Part shown: in pieces, positions 17,962-27,082 of the stretch
How the letters are laid out: the number at the start of each line of letters is the position of its first letter
How positions within the stretch are numbered: position 1 is the stretch's first letter
Source: Chloroflexota bacterium
Lineage (GTDB): Bacteria > Chloroflexota > Anaerolineae > Anaerolineales > Villigracilaceae
Assembly (NCBI GenBank): GCA_021787595.1
Contig: JAJYLQ010000029.1
Coordinates: forward strand, 1-41,385
DNA length: 41,385 nucleotides
Direction of reading: 5' to 3'
The notes under the pieces: generated by a model
Told to the model about the DNA's origin: nothing
Seen by the model: only the letters and a program-made list of their open reading frames with translations
Databases searched by the model: none
Made by a program: the position numbers and the translations under genes

Positions 17962-18458
17962 GGTTCCTCCATGGACGGAAATACCCAATGCGCCAGATCG
18001 CGCATCATTCCAAAAACCGGAATGGCCAGCAGCAGGTTCAGCAAAATGCTGGGCAGCGTAATCAGGCCCATCGAGTCGCTGAACGGTAAATTGTCCCCGG
18101 AGAGGCGCAAATAAGCGAACGACAAAAGGTGCATGAACAAAGTTCCCAAAAAGGTCACGCTGAACATCGCCAGCAGCGGCGCCTGCCATATTCTGCGTTG
18201 AAGCGTCAGGGCCAGGAACACCACGCCGCAATATCCCAGCAAATAGATGAACCACGGAAGGTGCGATGCAAAACTGACCATGATGCTCGCCAGGAATGCC
18301 CAATGGAACGCGGTGGTAACACCATCCTGCAGCGCCCAGGCCGCGAGGATCACAAGCAAAAGATCGGCGTAACCAGCCAGAAGCGGGAATTGGCTGACGA
18401 TGGCCGACTGCAAAATCACAGCCAGGCCAAGCAGTGGAAGCGCAATCGCATTACGCAT
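17958..18458 (-). CDS. mreD: Rod shape-determining membrane protein MreD
   Basis: The 166-residue protein has five or six hydrophobic helices and fits MreD by size and position between mreC and mrdA. MreD belongs to the elongasome that links MreB filaments to the wall synthases. The ATG at 18458 lies one base after the mreC stop (TGATATG), suggesting translational re-initiation. A longer start at TTG 18497 would overlap mreC by 38 bases and has no better ribosome-binding site. Sequence conservation in MreD is low, so the call depends partly on gene order. Confidence 0.85.
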   Translation of the reverse strand: MRNAIALPLLGLAVILQSAIVSQFPLLAGYADLLLVILAAWALQDGVTTAFHWAFLASIMVSFASHLPWFIYLLGYCGVVFLALTLQRRIWQAPLLAMFSVTFLGTLFMHLLSFAYLRLSGDNLPFSDSMGLITLPSILLNLLLAIPVFGMMRDLAHWVFPSMEEP

Positions 18459-18459
18459 A

Positions 18460-19305
18460 TCAGGGAGCAGGAGTTGGAACCAACGGTGTAATATCAACCG
18501 ACTGAAAATTGGTAATGATTAAGACAATTTGAAGACGGCTGAAATCAACCGAGGGCTGGACCGTTGCCTGTTGGAATAATTCAGCGGGCAATTTATGGAT
18601 GTTGACGACCTGCCCGATGATCAAATCGGGCGGAAAGCCGCCGCCCAATCCCGAAGTCAGAATCAGGTCACCCGGTTCGACCGCGGCGTCCTGGGAAATC
18701 AGATCCAGCGAAAGATCGCCGGTGATGGAGCCTTGCAGCATGGCATCCGTATTCGCGTTCTTGAGATGGATATTTACAGACGAGGCCGGATCGGTTATCA
18801 ACTGAACGCGCGCCGCATCCGCGATCACCGCGTCCACGCGGCCCACCAGGCCGTCGCTCGTCACGACAGGCATGCCGCGCCGGATGCCTCCATTCGAACC
18901 CTGATTGATGATTACGTAATGAAGGAATGGACTTGGATCGCGGCCAATGACCGAGGCGGCCACATAACTGTTTTCGGGATTCGTGCGCGAAAAATTGACC
19001 AGCGCCGAAAGAATCTGAGTCTGGTTCACGGCCTGCTGCAGGTTGATCACCTGCGCCTGCAGCTGCGCGACCTGCGCTTCGAGTTCGGTGTTGCGCGTTC
19101 GCAAAGTGACAATATCGCGCGGCGCCGCCAGAAATTCCTGAATGGCCTGATAGCGGGTCGCAAACCAGGTTTGAGCCGAAACGAAACCGCCTGTAAGTTG
19201 ATTCGATGCCGAACTGAAAAAACCGCCAAACGCCAGCACCAGGATTCCCCCAACGATCAAAAAGATGATGCTGGTTTGCAAGGTGCGAGATAACAGATCT
19301 TTCAT
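18460..19305 (-). CDS. mreC: Rod shape-determining protein MreC
   Basis: The 281-residue protein has a single N-terminal membrane helix (about 11-30), a coiled coil (about 66-97, LEAQVAQLQAQVINLQQAV) and a periplasm-side double beta-barrel domain with the typical VIGRDPSPFLHYVIINQGS stretch. MreC dimerises and activates the PBP2-RodA pair. The C terminus is short and Pro-rich. It follows mreB by 39 bases. Confidence 0.92.
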   Translation of the reverse strand: MKDLLSRTLQTSIIFLIVGGILVLAFGGFFSSASNQLTGGFVSAQTWFATRYQAIQEFLAAPRDIVTLRTRNTELEAQVAQLQAQVINLQQAVNQTQILSALVNFSRTNPENSYVAASVIGRDPSPFLHYVIINQGSNGGIRRGMPVVTSDGLVGRVDAVIADAARVQLITDPASSVNIHLKNANTDAMLQGSITGDLSLDLISQDAAVEPGDLILTSGLGGGFPPDLIIGQVVNIHKLPAELFQQATVQPSVDFSRLQIVLIITNFQSVDITPLVPTPAP

Positions 19306-19344
19306 TCTTTGAACGTACTTATAACAAACGAAAATGAGCGCGCG

Positions 19345-20415
19345 TTAAGCGCCGTGACGCGTGCTGCCGCGCTCCAAGCCGACCAGATAACGGCTGAGGT
19401 GATCGAGGTCTTCGTAGACAGCCGCTGCGCCGCGCGCCACGCAGGTCAGCGGGTCTTCCGCAACCCAGACGCGCAGTTTCAATTCATCCGTTAAACGGTC
19501 CGCCAATCCCTGCAGCAGCGCGCCGCCGCCGGCCAGGCAGATTCCGATGTCCATCAAATCCGCGACGATCTCCGGCGGGATTTCATCCAGCGCATCCCGG
19601 ACCGTATCCAGGATCACCTGCACCGAACCTGCCAACGCCTCGCGGATTTCAACAGATGAGACCTCGATCGTCTCCGGCAAACCGGTAACCAAATTGCGCC
19701 CGCGGACTTCCATCGTCTTCTCCGGCTGGAGCGGATACGCCGAACCGATCTTCCACTTCACCTGTTCGGCCACGCCTTCGCCGATCAACAGGTTATATTT
19801 ATTCCGCAAATACTGGACGATGTCCTGATCCATTTCATCGCCCGCGACGCGCAGCGAACGCGACGCCACCACGCCGCCGATGGACATCACCGCGACTTCG
19901 GTCGTCCCGCCGCCGATGTCCACCACCATCGAGCCGCGAATCTCGCCAATCGGCAGACCCGCTCCGAGCGCGGCCGCGATCGGCTCCTCGATCAACATGG
20001 CCTGGCGCGCGCCCGACGCCATCACCGCGTCATACACCGCGCGCTTCTCCACTTCCGTCACGCCGGTCGGAATTCCGCAGACGACGCGCGGGCGCGGCAA
20101 TGGGACCACGCTCTGTTCGTGAACTTTGCCGATAAAATATTCGAGCATAACCTGCGTCACATCAAACTCGGAAATAACGCCATCCCGCACCGGGCGCACA
20201 ACCATGACGTTGCCCGGTGTTCGGCCAACCATTTCCTTTGCCTCCAAACCTATTGCCAGAGGCAGACGTGATCTTTTGTCAATGGTCACCCAGGATGGTT
20301 CATTAATAACGATGCCTTTGCCGCGCACGTGAACAAGGGTGTTCGCAGTGCCCAGGTCAATGGCAATGTCCAATGAGAACAGGCCTAACAGCCAGTTTAT
20401 TGGGTTGAAGGCCAA
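19345..20415 (-). CDS. mreB: Actin-like cell-shape protein MreB
   Basis: The 356-residue protein forms membrane-bound filaments that guide wall synthesis. The phosphate-1 loop IDLGTANTLVHVRGKG (20-35) and the second phosphate and adenosine motifs (VVDIGGGTTEVAV, LAGGGALLQGL) are intact. It begins with an amphipathic stretch MAFNPINWLLGLF suited for membrane binding. The start appears to be TTG at 20415, with GGAGT seven bases upstream; no ATG lies close by in frame. It is the first gene of the mre operon. Confidence 0.95.
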   Translation of the reverse strand: MAFNPINWLLGLFSLDIAIDLGTANTLVHVRGKGIVINEPSWVTIDKRSRLPLAIGLEAKEMVGRTPGNVMVVRPVRDGVISEFDVTQVMLEYFIGKVHEQSVVPLPRPRVVCGIPTGVTEVEKRAVYDAVMASGARQAMLIEEPIAAALGAGLPIGEIRGSMVVDIGGGTTEVAVMSIGGVVASRSLRVAGDEMDQDIVQYLRNKYNLLIGEGVAEQVKWKIGSAYPLQPEKTMEVRGRNLVTGLPETIEVSSVEIREALAGSVQVILDTVRDALDEIPPEIVADLMDIGICLAGGGALLQGLADRLTDELKLRVWVAEDPLTCVARGAAAVYEDLDHLSRYLVGLERGSTRHGA

Positions 20416-20480
20416 CGGAAGACTCCTCGATGAAAATCTACGCTATCCTGCCGCTTGCTGCTTTGATGACTGCTGGAATG

Positions 20481-20489
20481 ATTATATCA
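20481..20489 (-). promoter_or_regulatory. Extended -10 promoter of the mre operon
   Basis: The minus strand reads TGATATAAT about 65 bases upstream of the mreB start. No strong -35 is visible at 17 bp. The position fits a leader of about 60 bases. Confidence 0.5.
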
Positions 20490-20574
20490 TACCGGAAAAA
20501 CCTGCATCCTGTGCAACCCGCCATCAGCAGCGGGGTTAAAATGTCAAAACCATTCTCGTTTTCCGGGAGGGCTT

Positions 20575-21429
20575 ATGGCCAAAATTGCGTTCGTAACAGA
20601 CAGCACGGCTTATATTCCTGCTGAGCTTGTAAAACAATACAACATCACCGTAACGCCGCAGATCCTTGTCTGGGGGGAACAGACGTATCGCGATGGCATT
20701 GACATCCAACCCGATGAATTCTACGCAAGGCTCAAGACCAGCAAGACCATGCCGACCACATCGCAGGTTTCGGTCGTAACCATGCAGCATACCTTTCAGG
20801 AGTTGATTGACAGGGGCTGCGATGTTTTGGGAGTCTTCATTTCAGGCAAACTTTCGGGGACCCTGCAATCCGCTCTTCAAGGGCGCGAAGCGCTGGGTTC
20901 CGCTGCCGAAAAAGTCGTGCTCGTTGACAGCAACACCACCGCGATGGCAATGGGATTCCTCGTCCTGACCGCGGCGCGCGCCGCGGAGCAGGGCGCGAAC
21001 GCGGCCGAATGCAAAGCCCTGGTCGAGAAGGGACGCGGGCAAAGCGGAGTCTATTTCGCGGTGGACACGCTCGAATTCCTGCATCGAGGCGGGCGCATCG
21101 GCGGCGGCGCGCGGTTCATTGGCTCGGCGCTAAACCTGAAACCGATCCTCGCCATCCGGGATGGCCGCGTCGAAGCCGAGGACCGCGTCCGCACAAAACC
21201 CAAAGCGCTGGATCGTGTACTTGAATTAGCAGCGGAGCGTTTGAAAGGAAAGAGCAATATTCGAATCGCAACGCTTCACGCCAACGCAGAACAGGAAGCC
21301 CGCGCCCTGCTGGACAAAGCCACCAAAGAGTTCAATGCAGTGGAAAGCGTGCTTTCATCCGTGAGTCCTGTGGTCGGCGTACATGCCGGGCCTGGCACGG
21401 TCGGCCTTGTGTTTTTAGCAGGCCTGTAA
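20575..21429 (+). CDS. DegV-family fatty acid-binding protein
   Basis: The 284-residue protein has the DegV signature: IAFVTDSTAYIPAEL at the N terminus, a PTTSQVS segment at about 63-69 that contacts the lipid headgroup, and HRGGRIGG near the middle. DegV proteins (FakB in Firmicutes) bind a fatty acid and present it for phosphorylation by FakA; no fakA is visible here, so the local role is uncertain. GGGAGG precedes the ATG. It is divergent from the mre operon and ends in its own terminator. Confidence 0.9.
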   Translation: MAKIAFVTDSTAYIPAELVKQYNITVTPQILVWGEQTYRDGIDIQPDEFYARLKTSKTMPTTSQVSVVTMQHTFQELIDRGCDVLGVFISGKLSGTLQSALQGREALGSAAEKVVLVDSNTTAMAMGFLVLTAARAAEQGANAAECKALVEKGRGQSGVYFAVDTLEFLHRGGRIGGGARFIGSALNLKPILAIRDGRVEAEDRVRTKPKALDRVLELAAERLKGKSNIRIATLHANAEQEARALLDKATKEFNAVESVLSSVSPVVGVHAGPGTVGLVFLAGL

Positions 21430-21433
21430 GCAG

Positions 21434-21465
21434 AAAATTCCTCTCCGGTCGGGGAGGAATTTTTT
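21434..21465 (+). terminator. Rho-independent terminator after the degV-type gene
   Basis: AAATTCCTC and GAGGAATTT form a 9-bp stem around a 10-base GC-rich loop, followed by a short T-run. Confidence 0.8.
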
Positions 21466-21471
21466 CACAGG

Positions 21472-21477
21472 TATAAT
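21472..21477 (+). promoter_or_regulatory. TATAAT box just upstream of udk
   Basis: TATAAT ends only eight bases before the udk ATG at 21486. If used, the transcript would start at or next to the start codon, giving a leaderless mRNA. No ribosome-binding site is visible before the ATG, which fits. Confidence 0.5.
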
Positions 21478-21485
21478 TCGATATT

Positions 21486-22109
21486 ATGAAGCATCCCGAT
21501 CCACTGGTCATCGGCATCGCAGGCGGATCCGGTTCGGGCAAAACCACCGTGGCCCAGACGATTCTAAATCGCGTCGGCGCAGACCGCATTGCATTTCTCC
21601 AACATGATTCGTATTACAAAGATCTAAGCGGACTGCCTCCGGCGCAGCACGCGGCGGTAAATTTCGACCATCCTGATTCGCTCGAAACGGAACTGCTGAT
21701 CCAACATATCATTTCGCTTCGAGAAGGCAAGCCGGTCGAAGTTCCAATCTATGATTTTTCGACGGACAGCCGCACCGGAAAGACCTTTGCCATTTCACCG
21801 CATCGCGTGATTTTGGTCGAAGGTATTTTGATTTTCATGGAAGCGGCTTTGCGCGACCTCTTCGATGTCAAGATTTTTGTGGATACAGATGCCGATCTGC
21901 GTTTCATCCGCCGCCTGCAGCGCGACATCACCGAACGGGGCCGTTCAACCGAATCCGTCATCAAGCAATATCTGGCCACGGTGCGGCCAATGCACCTGGA
22001 ATTCGTCGAACCCTCCAAGCGCTACGCGGACGTCATCATTCCCGAGGGTGGGTTCAACGCCGCCGCAATGGATATGGTGGTGGCTCGCATCGAAGCGTTA
22101 TTGAAATAA
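21486..22109 (+). CDS. udk: Uridine kinase
   Basis: The 207-residue P-loop kinase phosphorylates uridine and cytidine with ATP or GTP in pyrimidine salvage. Walker A is GGSGSGKT at 13-20; [12 protein letters not shown] carries the substrate-binding residues, and VEGILIF and RFIRRLQRD are typical of uridine kinase. Length and motifs are normal. It sits between a terminator and a 29-base hairpin and may be transcribed alone as a leaderless message. Confidence 0.95.
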   Translation: MKHPDPLVIGIAGGSGSGKTTVAQTILNRVGADRIAFLQHDSYYKDLSGLPPAQHAAVNFDHPDSLETELLIQHIISLREGKPVEVPIYDFSTDSRTGKTFAISPHRVILVEGILIFMEAALRDLFDVKIFVDTDADLRFIRRLQRDITERGRSTESVIKQYLATVRPMHLEFVEPSKRYADVIIPEGGFNAAAMDMVVARIEALLK

Positions 22110-22113
22110 TCCT

Positions 22114-22142
22114 GTAGGGGCACAGCGACGCTGTGCCCCTAC
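22114..22142. repeat. Perfect 29-base hairpin with GTAG...CTAC ends
   Basis: GTAGGGGCACAGCG and CGCTGTGCCCCTAC are perfect 14-base arms around a single A. It is followed by AATAAAATT rather than a T-run. It lies between udk and the cyclophilin gene and may separate their transcripts. Confidence 0.7.
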
Positions 22143-22164
22143 AATAAAATTCCTAGGAGAACAA

Positions 22165-22677
22165 ATGTCGAAACAATGGAACACCCCGCCTGCCATGGTC
22201 ATAGACCCGAAGAAGAAATACAAAGCCCGCATGGAAACCGACAAAGGCACGATGGTCCTCGAGCTCTTTGCCGATAAAGCGCCGAAGACGGTCAATAACT
22301 TTGTGTTTCTATCGCGCGAAGGATTCTACGAAGGCATCATCTTCCACCGCGTGATCGCGGATTTCATGGCGCAGGGCGGCGACCCGACCGGCAAAGGCAG
22401 CGGCGGGCCCGGTTACAAATTCGGTGACGAATTTCATCCAGGTCTGAAACACGATAAAGCCGGAAGACTTTCCATGGCGAACGCGGGTCCCGGCACGAAC
22501 GGTTCGCAGTTCTTCATCACCCACGTTCCCACGCCGTGGCTGGATAACAAACACACGATCTTCGGACAGGTTATCGAAGGCATGGATGTTCTGATGTCCA
22601 TCCCGCCGCGCGACCCGAATCGCCCGGAATCTCCCGGCGTCAAAATCCTGAAAGTGACCATTGAAGAGTCCGCCTGA
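22165..22677 (+). CDS. Cyclophilin-type peptidyl-prolyl cis-trans isomerase
   Basis: The 170-residue cytoplasmic protein catalyses proline isomerisation. Catalytic and substrate residues of cyclophilins are present: FHRVI (with the catalytic Arg), [12 protein letters not shown], and NGSQFFIT. There is no signal peptide. AGGAG precedes the ATG at a good distance. It is followed on the same strand by the membrane protein and the dipeptidase. Confidence 0.95.
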   Translation: MSKQWNTPPAMVIDPKKKYKARMETDKGTMVLELFADKAPKTVNNFVFLSREGFYEGIIFHRVIADFMAQGGDPTGKGSGGPGYKFGDEFHPGLKHDKAGRLSMANAGPGTNGSQFFITHVPTPWLDNKHTIFGQVIEGMDVLMSIPPRDPNRPESPGVKILKVTIEESA

Positions 22678-22741
22678 TTCGCCGGCAGTTCGCGTCGAGA
22701 AAGCCGCGGGCGTTTCACCCTCCAAGCCTTCAAATCCTGGG

Positions 22742-23272
22742 ATGAACATCCTGCGGATTCTGATTCTGCTGGCAGTCATTGCCATCAGCGTTTATATTTT
22801 CATGATACGCGATCAGGCCCAGAAATTTGCGGCGTATGGCTATCCTGGCATCTTCTTAATATCAATTCTTGCCAATGCCACTCTCTTACTTCCTGCACCG
22901 GGCGTGGCAATCGTCTTTGCAATGGGCGGAGTATTCAATCCGTTCATGGTTGGAATTGTGGCCGGCGCAGGTTCAACAATTGGAGAACTTTCGGGTTATA
23001 TGGCCGGTTTCAGCGGACAGGTTCTCGCCGAACGCACAAAAATCTACGAACGCATCGAACATTGGATGGAACATTATGGGATGCTGACCATCTTTATTCT
23101 TGCGGCGGTCCCCAACCCATTCTTCGATTTGGGCGGCATGGCGGCAGGCGCGCTCAAGATGCCGATCCACAAATTTTTGCTTGCATGCCTGCTGGGCAAG
23201 ATCATCAAGATGTGGATCTTTGCCTACGCAGGCGCGTATTCGATCAACTGGCTTTTCAATTTGATGAAATGA
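22742..23272 (+). CDS. DedA/VTT-type small membrane protein
   Basis: The 176-residue protein has an N-terminal membrane helix (about 3-22) and further hydrophobic segments. The GAGSTIGELSGYMAG stretch and PNPFFDLGGMAAG recall the re-entrant loops of VTT/DedA (SNARE-associated Golgi-type) proteins, which move lipids between leaflets. The ATG at 22742 is chosen because the membrane helix begins there; the frame extends upstream over the end of the cyclophilin gene without a start signal. The specific substrate is unknown. Confidence 0.7.
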   Translation: MNILRILILLAVIAISVYIFMIRDQAQKFAAYGYPGIFLISILANATLLLPAPGVAIVFAMGGVFNPFMVGIVAGAGSTIGELSGYMAGFSGQVLAERTKIYERIEHWMEHYGMLTIFILAAVPNPFFDLGGMAAGALKMPIHKFLLACLLGKIIKMWIFAYAGAYSINWLFNLMK

Positions 23273-23292
23273 TCTTACCGTTGGAGGCATGA

Positions 23293-24651
23293 ATGACAGA
23301 CTACGAAAAGATCGACACGTATCTCGAAACAAATCTAAACAAGAGCATCGCCGAATTATCAAAGCTCGTCGCGCAGCCCAGCGTCGGCGCACAGAATCTT
23401 GGGATGAAAGAATGCGCGGCTTTGGTCGCGGATATGCTCAAGGCACGCGGCTTCAAAGTCGAGATCCTGCAAACACCTGGTGCGCCTGTGGTCTTTGGCG
23501 AGCGCAAAGGAAAATCAGACAAAACATTACTCATCTACAACCACTACGATGTCCAGCCGCCGGAGCCGCTCGAATTGTGGGAGACGCCGCCGTTCGAGCC
23601 GAGCCTGCGAAATGGCAAACTCTACGGCCGCGGCGTCGGCGACGACAAGGGTCATATTGCCGCGCGTCTCTTCGCGATCGATTCGCTGCTCGATGCAGAT
23701 GGGGATTTGCCGTGCAGCATCAAATTCATCATCGAAGGCGAAGAAGAAACCAGCAGCGTCCATCTTTATGATTTCATCGCCGGGAACAAAGACAGGTTGA
23801 GGGCCGATGCCTGCATCTGGGAATTTGGCAGCGTGGATCACCGCGATGTACCCATGGAATATCTCGGACTGCGCGGCATTTGCTACGTCGAACTCAGCGT
23901 GGAGACTGCCGCAACTGACGTTCATTCAGGACTGGGCGGCTCGATTTTCCCAAACGCGGCGTGGCGCCTGGTTTGGGCGTTGAACACGCTCAAGGGGCCG
24001 GACGAAAGGATTCTGGTCCCCGGCTTCTATGACGGGATCCGCCCCCCGTCCAGGAGGGATCGTGAACTGATGTCCGCGCTGCCGGATATCGCGGATGAAT
24101 ACAAATCGCGCTTCGGCGTCAAAAAATTCATCAAAGGATTGACGGGCGGACTCGACCTCCGCATCGAAGAAGTGTTCACACCGACCTGCACGATTTGCGG
24201 ACTCACATCCGGATATCAAGGCCCCGGCTCGAAGACTGTCCTGCCCGCGCGGGCTTCCGCCAAAGTTGACTTTCGCCTCGTCCCCGACCAGAAGCCGGAC
24301 GACATCCTGAAGAAATTGCGCGCCCACCTCGATACACAAGGATTCAGCGATGTGCAAATCACAGACCTCGGCGGAGACGCGCCGGCCCGCACCGACCCGG
24401 ATGACCCGTTCATTCAGTTGGTTGCAAAGACTTCGGAAGAGGTCTACGAGATGCCGATGCAATTGGTGCCGCTGACGGGCGGCTCCGGCCCAAGCCACCC
24501 GTTCGTTCACGATCTTGGTTTACCCGTTGCCACCGCCGGGCTTGGACATCCCGATGGCCGCGCCCACGCCCCGAACGAAAACATCCGCATTGATTTGTAT
24601 CTCAAGCACGCGCGTCACATGGCGCGTATTATCAGCGAGTTCGCAAAATAG
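23293..24651 (+). CDS. M20-family metallopeptidase (dipeptidase)
   Basis: The 452-residue protein belongs to the M20 zinc peptidases, closest to the CNDP/dipeptidase branch. Metal and catalytic residues are visible: H84-x-D86 (NHYDVQPPEP), the bridging Asp in GVGDDKG (114-120), the catalytic EGEEE (148-152), and a late HPFVHDLG-type His ligand. The central inserted dimerisation domain is present. No signal peptide is seen, so it probably acts on peptides in the cytoplasm. GGAGG precedes the ATG. Confidence 0.92.
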   Translation: MTDYEKIDTYLETNLNKSIAELSKLVAQPSVGAQNLGMKECAALVADMLKARGFKVEILQTPGAPVVFGERKGKSDKTLLIYNHYDVQPPEPLELWETPPFEPSLRNGKLYGRGVGDDKGHIAARLFAIDSLLDADGDLPCSIKFIIEGEEETSSVHLYDFIAGNKDRLRADACIWEFGSVDHRDVPMEYLGLRGICYVELSVETAATDVHSGLGGSIFPNAAWRLVWALNTLKGPDERILVPGFYDGIRPPSRRDRELMSALPDIADEYKSRFGVKKFIKGLTGGLDLRIEEVFTPTCTICGLTSGYQGPGSKTVLPARASAKVDFRLVPDQKPDDILKKLRAHLDTQGFSDVQITDLGGDAPARTDPDDPFIQLVAKTSEEVYEMPMQLVPLTGGSGPSHPFVHDLGLPVATAGLGHPDGRAHAPNENIRIDLYLKHARHMARIISEFAK

Positions 24652-24737
24652 GCCGCACTGTCCTCCTATTTCTGAATATAATTTGAGCACAGTGTCTTTC
24701 ACAGTACAGGCAATCAAATTACCTAAAGGAGAATCTT

Positions 24738-25373
24738 ATGTTAGTCGGTGAAAGAATGTCGCGCCCGGTCATATCGGTCACCGCGGAGACCCCAATCCAT
24801 GACGCGTTGGCGCTTTTCAAGAAGGAACATATTCGAAGGGCGCCGGTCATCAAAGATGACAAACTGGTCGGTATCATCTCGCAAACAGACTTACTGAATG
24901 CGTCGCCATCGCCGGTCTCGAGCTTGAGCATTTGGGAAATGAACTACCTGCTTTCGAAGGTCACGGTCAAACAGGTGATGACGCGGAAAGTCTTGACGAT
25001 TACCGAAGATACGCCCATCGAGGAAGCTGCGCGCCTCATGGCCGACAACAAAATCGGCGGACTGCCCGTGGTTCGGGAAGGAAAAGTCATCGGGATGATC
25101 ACGGAGACAGATCTATTCAAAGTCTTCCTCGAGCTGATGGGCGCACGCGAGAAGGGCGTCCGCGTCACGGCTCAATTAAAGAATCGTCCCGGCGAACTTG
25201 CCAGGATCACCCGGGCCATTGCCGATCTCGGCGGCAACTTCATCGCCTTTGGGCAATTCGCAGGCGAAGACCCGACTACAAAGCTGGTTACTTTCAAAGT
25301 GGCCGGCTTGAAAAAGCCGGAAGTCAAGAACGCCGTTTTGAAAATTACACGGGAGCTTTGGGATATTCGGTAA
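24738..25373 (+). CDS. CBS-domain pair with C-terminal ACT domain
   Basis: The 211-residue cytoplasmic protein contains two CBS domains (about 1-60 and 75-130), which together bind adenine nucleotides, followed by an ACT domain (about 140-211, starting VRVTAQLKNRPGELARIT), which binds amino acids. The two motifs MSRPVISVTAETPI and MTRKVLTITEDTPI show the internal CBS duplication. Such proteins are thought to be regulators, and AcuB in Firmicutes has a similar layout, but the partner is unknown. AAAGGAGA precedes the ATG, and TATAAT near 24676 may be its promoter. Confidence 0.88.
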   Translation: MLVGERMSRPVISVTAETPIHDALALFKKEHIRRAPVIKDDKLVGIISQTDLLNASPSPVSSLSIWEMNYLLSKVTVKQVMTRKVLTITEDTPIEEAARLMADNKIGGLPVVREGKVIGMITETDLFKVFLELMGAREKGVRVTAQLKNRPGELARITRAIADLGGNFIAFGQFAGEDPTTKLVTFKVAGLKKPEVKNAVLKITRELWDIR

Positions 25374-25431
25374 AAGAAAGAGAATAGTGAGGAGAGAACA
25401 GAAAACAGTGAGCAGGAAGTAGAAAAAAGAA

Positions 25432-25456
25432 AGAGACTCGCCATGAGTCTCTTTTT
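25432..25456. terminator. Bidirectional terminator between the CBS-ACT gene and rluB
   Basis: AGAGACTC and GAGTCTCT form an 8-bp stem followed by TTTTTT, with an A-rich run before it, so it can work for both convergent genes. Confidence 0.85.
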
Positions 25457-25467
25457 TGGTTGCGAGA

Positions 25468-26292
25468 TCATTTCTTGGATGAGGATGGGCGCGAAGCCTT
25501 TTTGTCCAAAGCCGCTTTACGTTTGAAGCGATTCTCGCGATGCGGTTTGCGCGCAGGGTTTGGGGTTTCCTTGCCAACAGATTTCTCGCCTTTCAGTTCT
25601 GCGATTTCGTTTGCCGTCAGATAACGCCAGTCACCAGGTTTGAGAGTTCCCAAGCGCAGCGTCCCAATGCGGACGCGCACGATGCGGACGACAGGCAATC
25701 CCAGGGCTTTGCCGATCTCGCGGATCTGGCGTTTGCGCCCCTCTCCCATCGTGATTCTCAACCACGCGCCTTTGCCCGCGCCCGATTCGACGAAAACATT
25801 GGCGGGCGCAGTTTTGTATCCTTCTTCAAGCACAACGCCGCGCCGCCAGGTTTCGATCTGTTCCGCTTCGGGACGCCGCGCAACCAGGACCTTGTATTCT
25901 TTTTGATGTCCATAACGCGGATGCGTGAGTTTGTTCGTCAAATTGCCATCGTTGGTCATCAGGACCAGGCCTTCGCTGTCCCAATCCAAACGGCCAACGG
26001 GATAAAGATGCCCGGTTTCGGGAATCAAATCGCGGACGGTCTTGCGCCCGACTTCATCCTCCACAGACGAAATCACATTGCGCGGCTTATACAGCGCGAT
26101 GTAGGTTAATTTTTCAGGCGCGGATAAAGACCTGCCATCCAACGTGACTTTGTCAACAGATGGATCAGCCTTTTGACCAAGAATGGCAACCTGTCCATTG
26201 ACGCGCACGCGTCCAGCAGTGATGAATTCCTCGCAGGCGCGTCGTGAGCCATAACCAGCTTGCGCTAAAAGTTTCTGGAGACGTTCAGGCAT
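25468..26292 (-). CDS. rluB: rRNA large-subunit pseudouridine synthase, RluB type
   Basis: The 274-residue protein has an N-terminal S4 RNA-binding domain (MPERLQKLLAQAGYGSRRAC onward) and a pseudouridine synthase domain with the catalytic Asp at 103 in GRLDWDSEGLV. This family modifies the 23S rRNA helix 89 region (RluB) or related uridines in other members (RluE, RluF, RsuA); RluB is the best fit by length and S4 domain. A basic tail of about 40 residues follows the domain, as often seen in RluB. The gene is convergent with the CBS-ACT gene. Confidence 0.88.
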   Translation of the reverse strand: MPERLQKLLAQAGYGSRRACEEFITAGRVRVNGQVAILGQKADPSVDKVTLDGRSLSAPEKLTYIALYKPRNVISSVEDEVGRKTVRDLIPETGHLYPVGRLDWDSEGLVLMTNDGNLTNKLTHPRYGHQKEYKVLVARRPEAEQIETWRRGVVLEEGYKTAPANVFVESGAGKGAWLRITMGEGRKRQIREIGKALGLPVVRIVRVRIGTLRLGTLKPGDWRYLTANEIAELKGEKSVGKETPNPARKPHRENRFKRKAALDKKASRPSSSKK

Positions 26293-26303
26293 TTGATACC
26301 CTA

Positions 26304-26312
26304 TGCTATAAT
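26304..26312 (+). promoter_or_regulatory. Extended -10 promoter of the zinc-ribbon membrane protein gene
   Basis: TGCTATAAT is an ideal extended -10 box. The start codon is at 26415, so the leader would be about 95 bases. It lies between divergent rluB and the downstream gene. Confidence 0.5.
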
Positions 26313-26414
26313 TTTCTTATCCAATTCTAACTCAACCCCGCCATAAATTGAGATTGAGGTTCTGTATTGACCCTCGAGCGCGTTCATGGGACTTTTTGCA
26401 GAACGGAGGCAAAT

Positions 26415-27035
26415 ATGATCGTCTGTCCATGGTGCGGCACAAACTATGTTACGTTTCAATCCAACTGTGGAAATTGCGGCGGGCCCTTGATGGCGTCGGA
26501 TGAGAATGCCACTGCCACCTTGACCAATAAAGATATTCCCACCCCGCCCTCTGCTCCGCGGCCGATTTCCCCCAAATATGTCTGGCGGCTCTTATTTACA
26601 GACGGTTGGTCAATCACTGCTTTTGTTTTTTGTTTGCTCGGCATCATCTTCGGCCCGTTAGGGGGAATCCTTACCCTGGCCGCCGTTACAGTTTTTGTGG
26701 GGATACCTTTTCTGTTACTTGGGCTTGTGTTCCTTGCCGCAGGCGGAGGCATGTTGATATGGCGATATCGGCAATCACAGAAAATCGTCAGCGTCCTTCG
26801 TGAAGGTGAGGCAACGCGCGGAAAAATTACTGAAGTACAAGAAAACTATGCTGTCAGCATCAATGGACGGCATCCGTGGATCATTCGATATCAATTTCAG
26901 GTCAATGGGCAAGAACATGAAGGAAAGGCCACCACCTTGAATCCACCCGGAGGGCAGCTGCAGGTCGGGAACGCCGCATGCATCTTGTACTTACCTGCGG
27001 CTCCACAATGGAATTCCATTTACCCGCACCCATAG
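26415..27035 (+). CDS. Zinc-ribbon membrane protein with DUF3592-like domain
   Basis: The 206-residue protein starts with a zinc ribbon (C4, C7, C18, C21), continues with a short Pro-rich linker, two membrane helices between about 62 and 116, and a soluble C-terminal domain resembling DUF3592 (GEATRGKITEVQENY, then RYQFQVNGQEHEG). The ATG at 26415 is chosen over an upstream frame extension because GGAGG lies at the right distance and the zinc ribbon begins at once. The function of DUF3592 proteins is unknown. Confidence 0.65.
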   Translation: MIVCPWCGTNYVTFQSNCGNCGGPLMASDENATATLTNKDIPTPPSAPRPISPKYVWRLLFTDGWSITAFVFCLLGIIFGPLGGILTLAAVTVFVGIPFLLLGLVFLAAGGGMLIWRYRQSQKIVSVLREGEATRGKITEVQENYAVSINGRHPWIIRYQFQVNGQEHEGKATTLNPPGGQLQVGNAACILYLPAAPQWNSIYPHP

Positions 27036-27038
27036 CAG

Positions 27039-27081
27039 GACTTCCGAAATCAAGTCTGTATGACTTCGGAAGTCTTGTTTT
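27039..27081. terminator. Terminator between the zinc-ribbon gene and scpB
   Basis: GACTTCCGAA and TTCGGAAGTC are perfect 10-bp arms followed by TTGTTTTTTT. It starts four bases after the stop of the upstream gene and serves a convergent pair. Confidence 0.85.
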
Positions 27082-27082
27082 T

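Noticed and set aside
17962-18303. 114-codon extension of PBP2
   Set aside because: It is another frame of mreD, and the membrane anchor begins right after the ATG at 17961.
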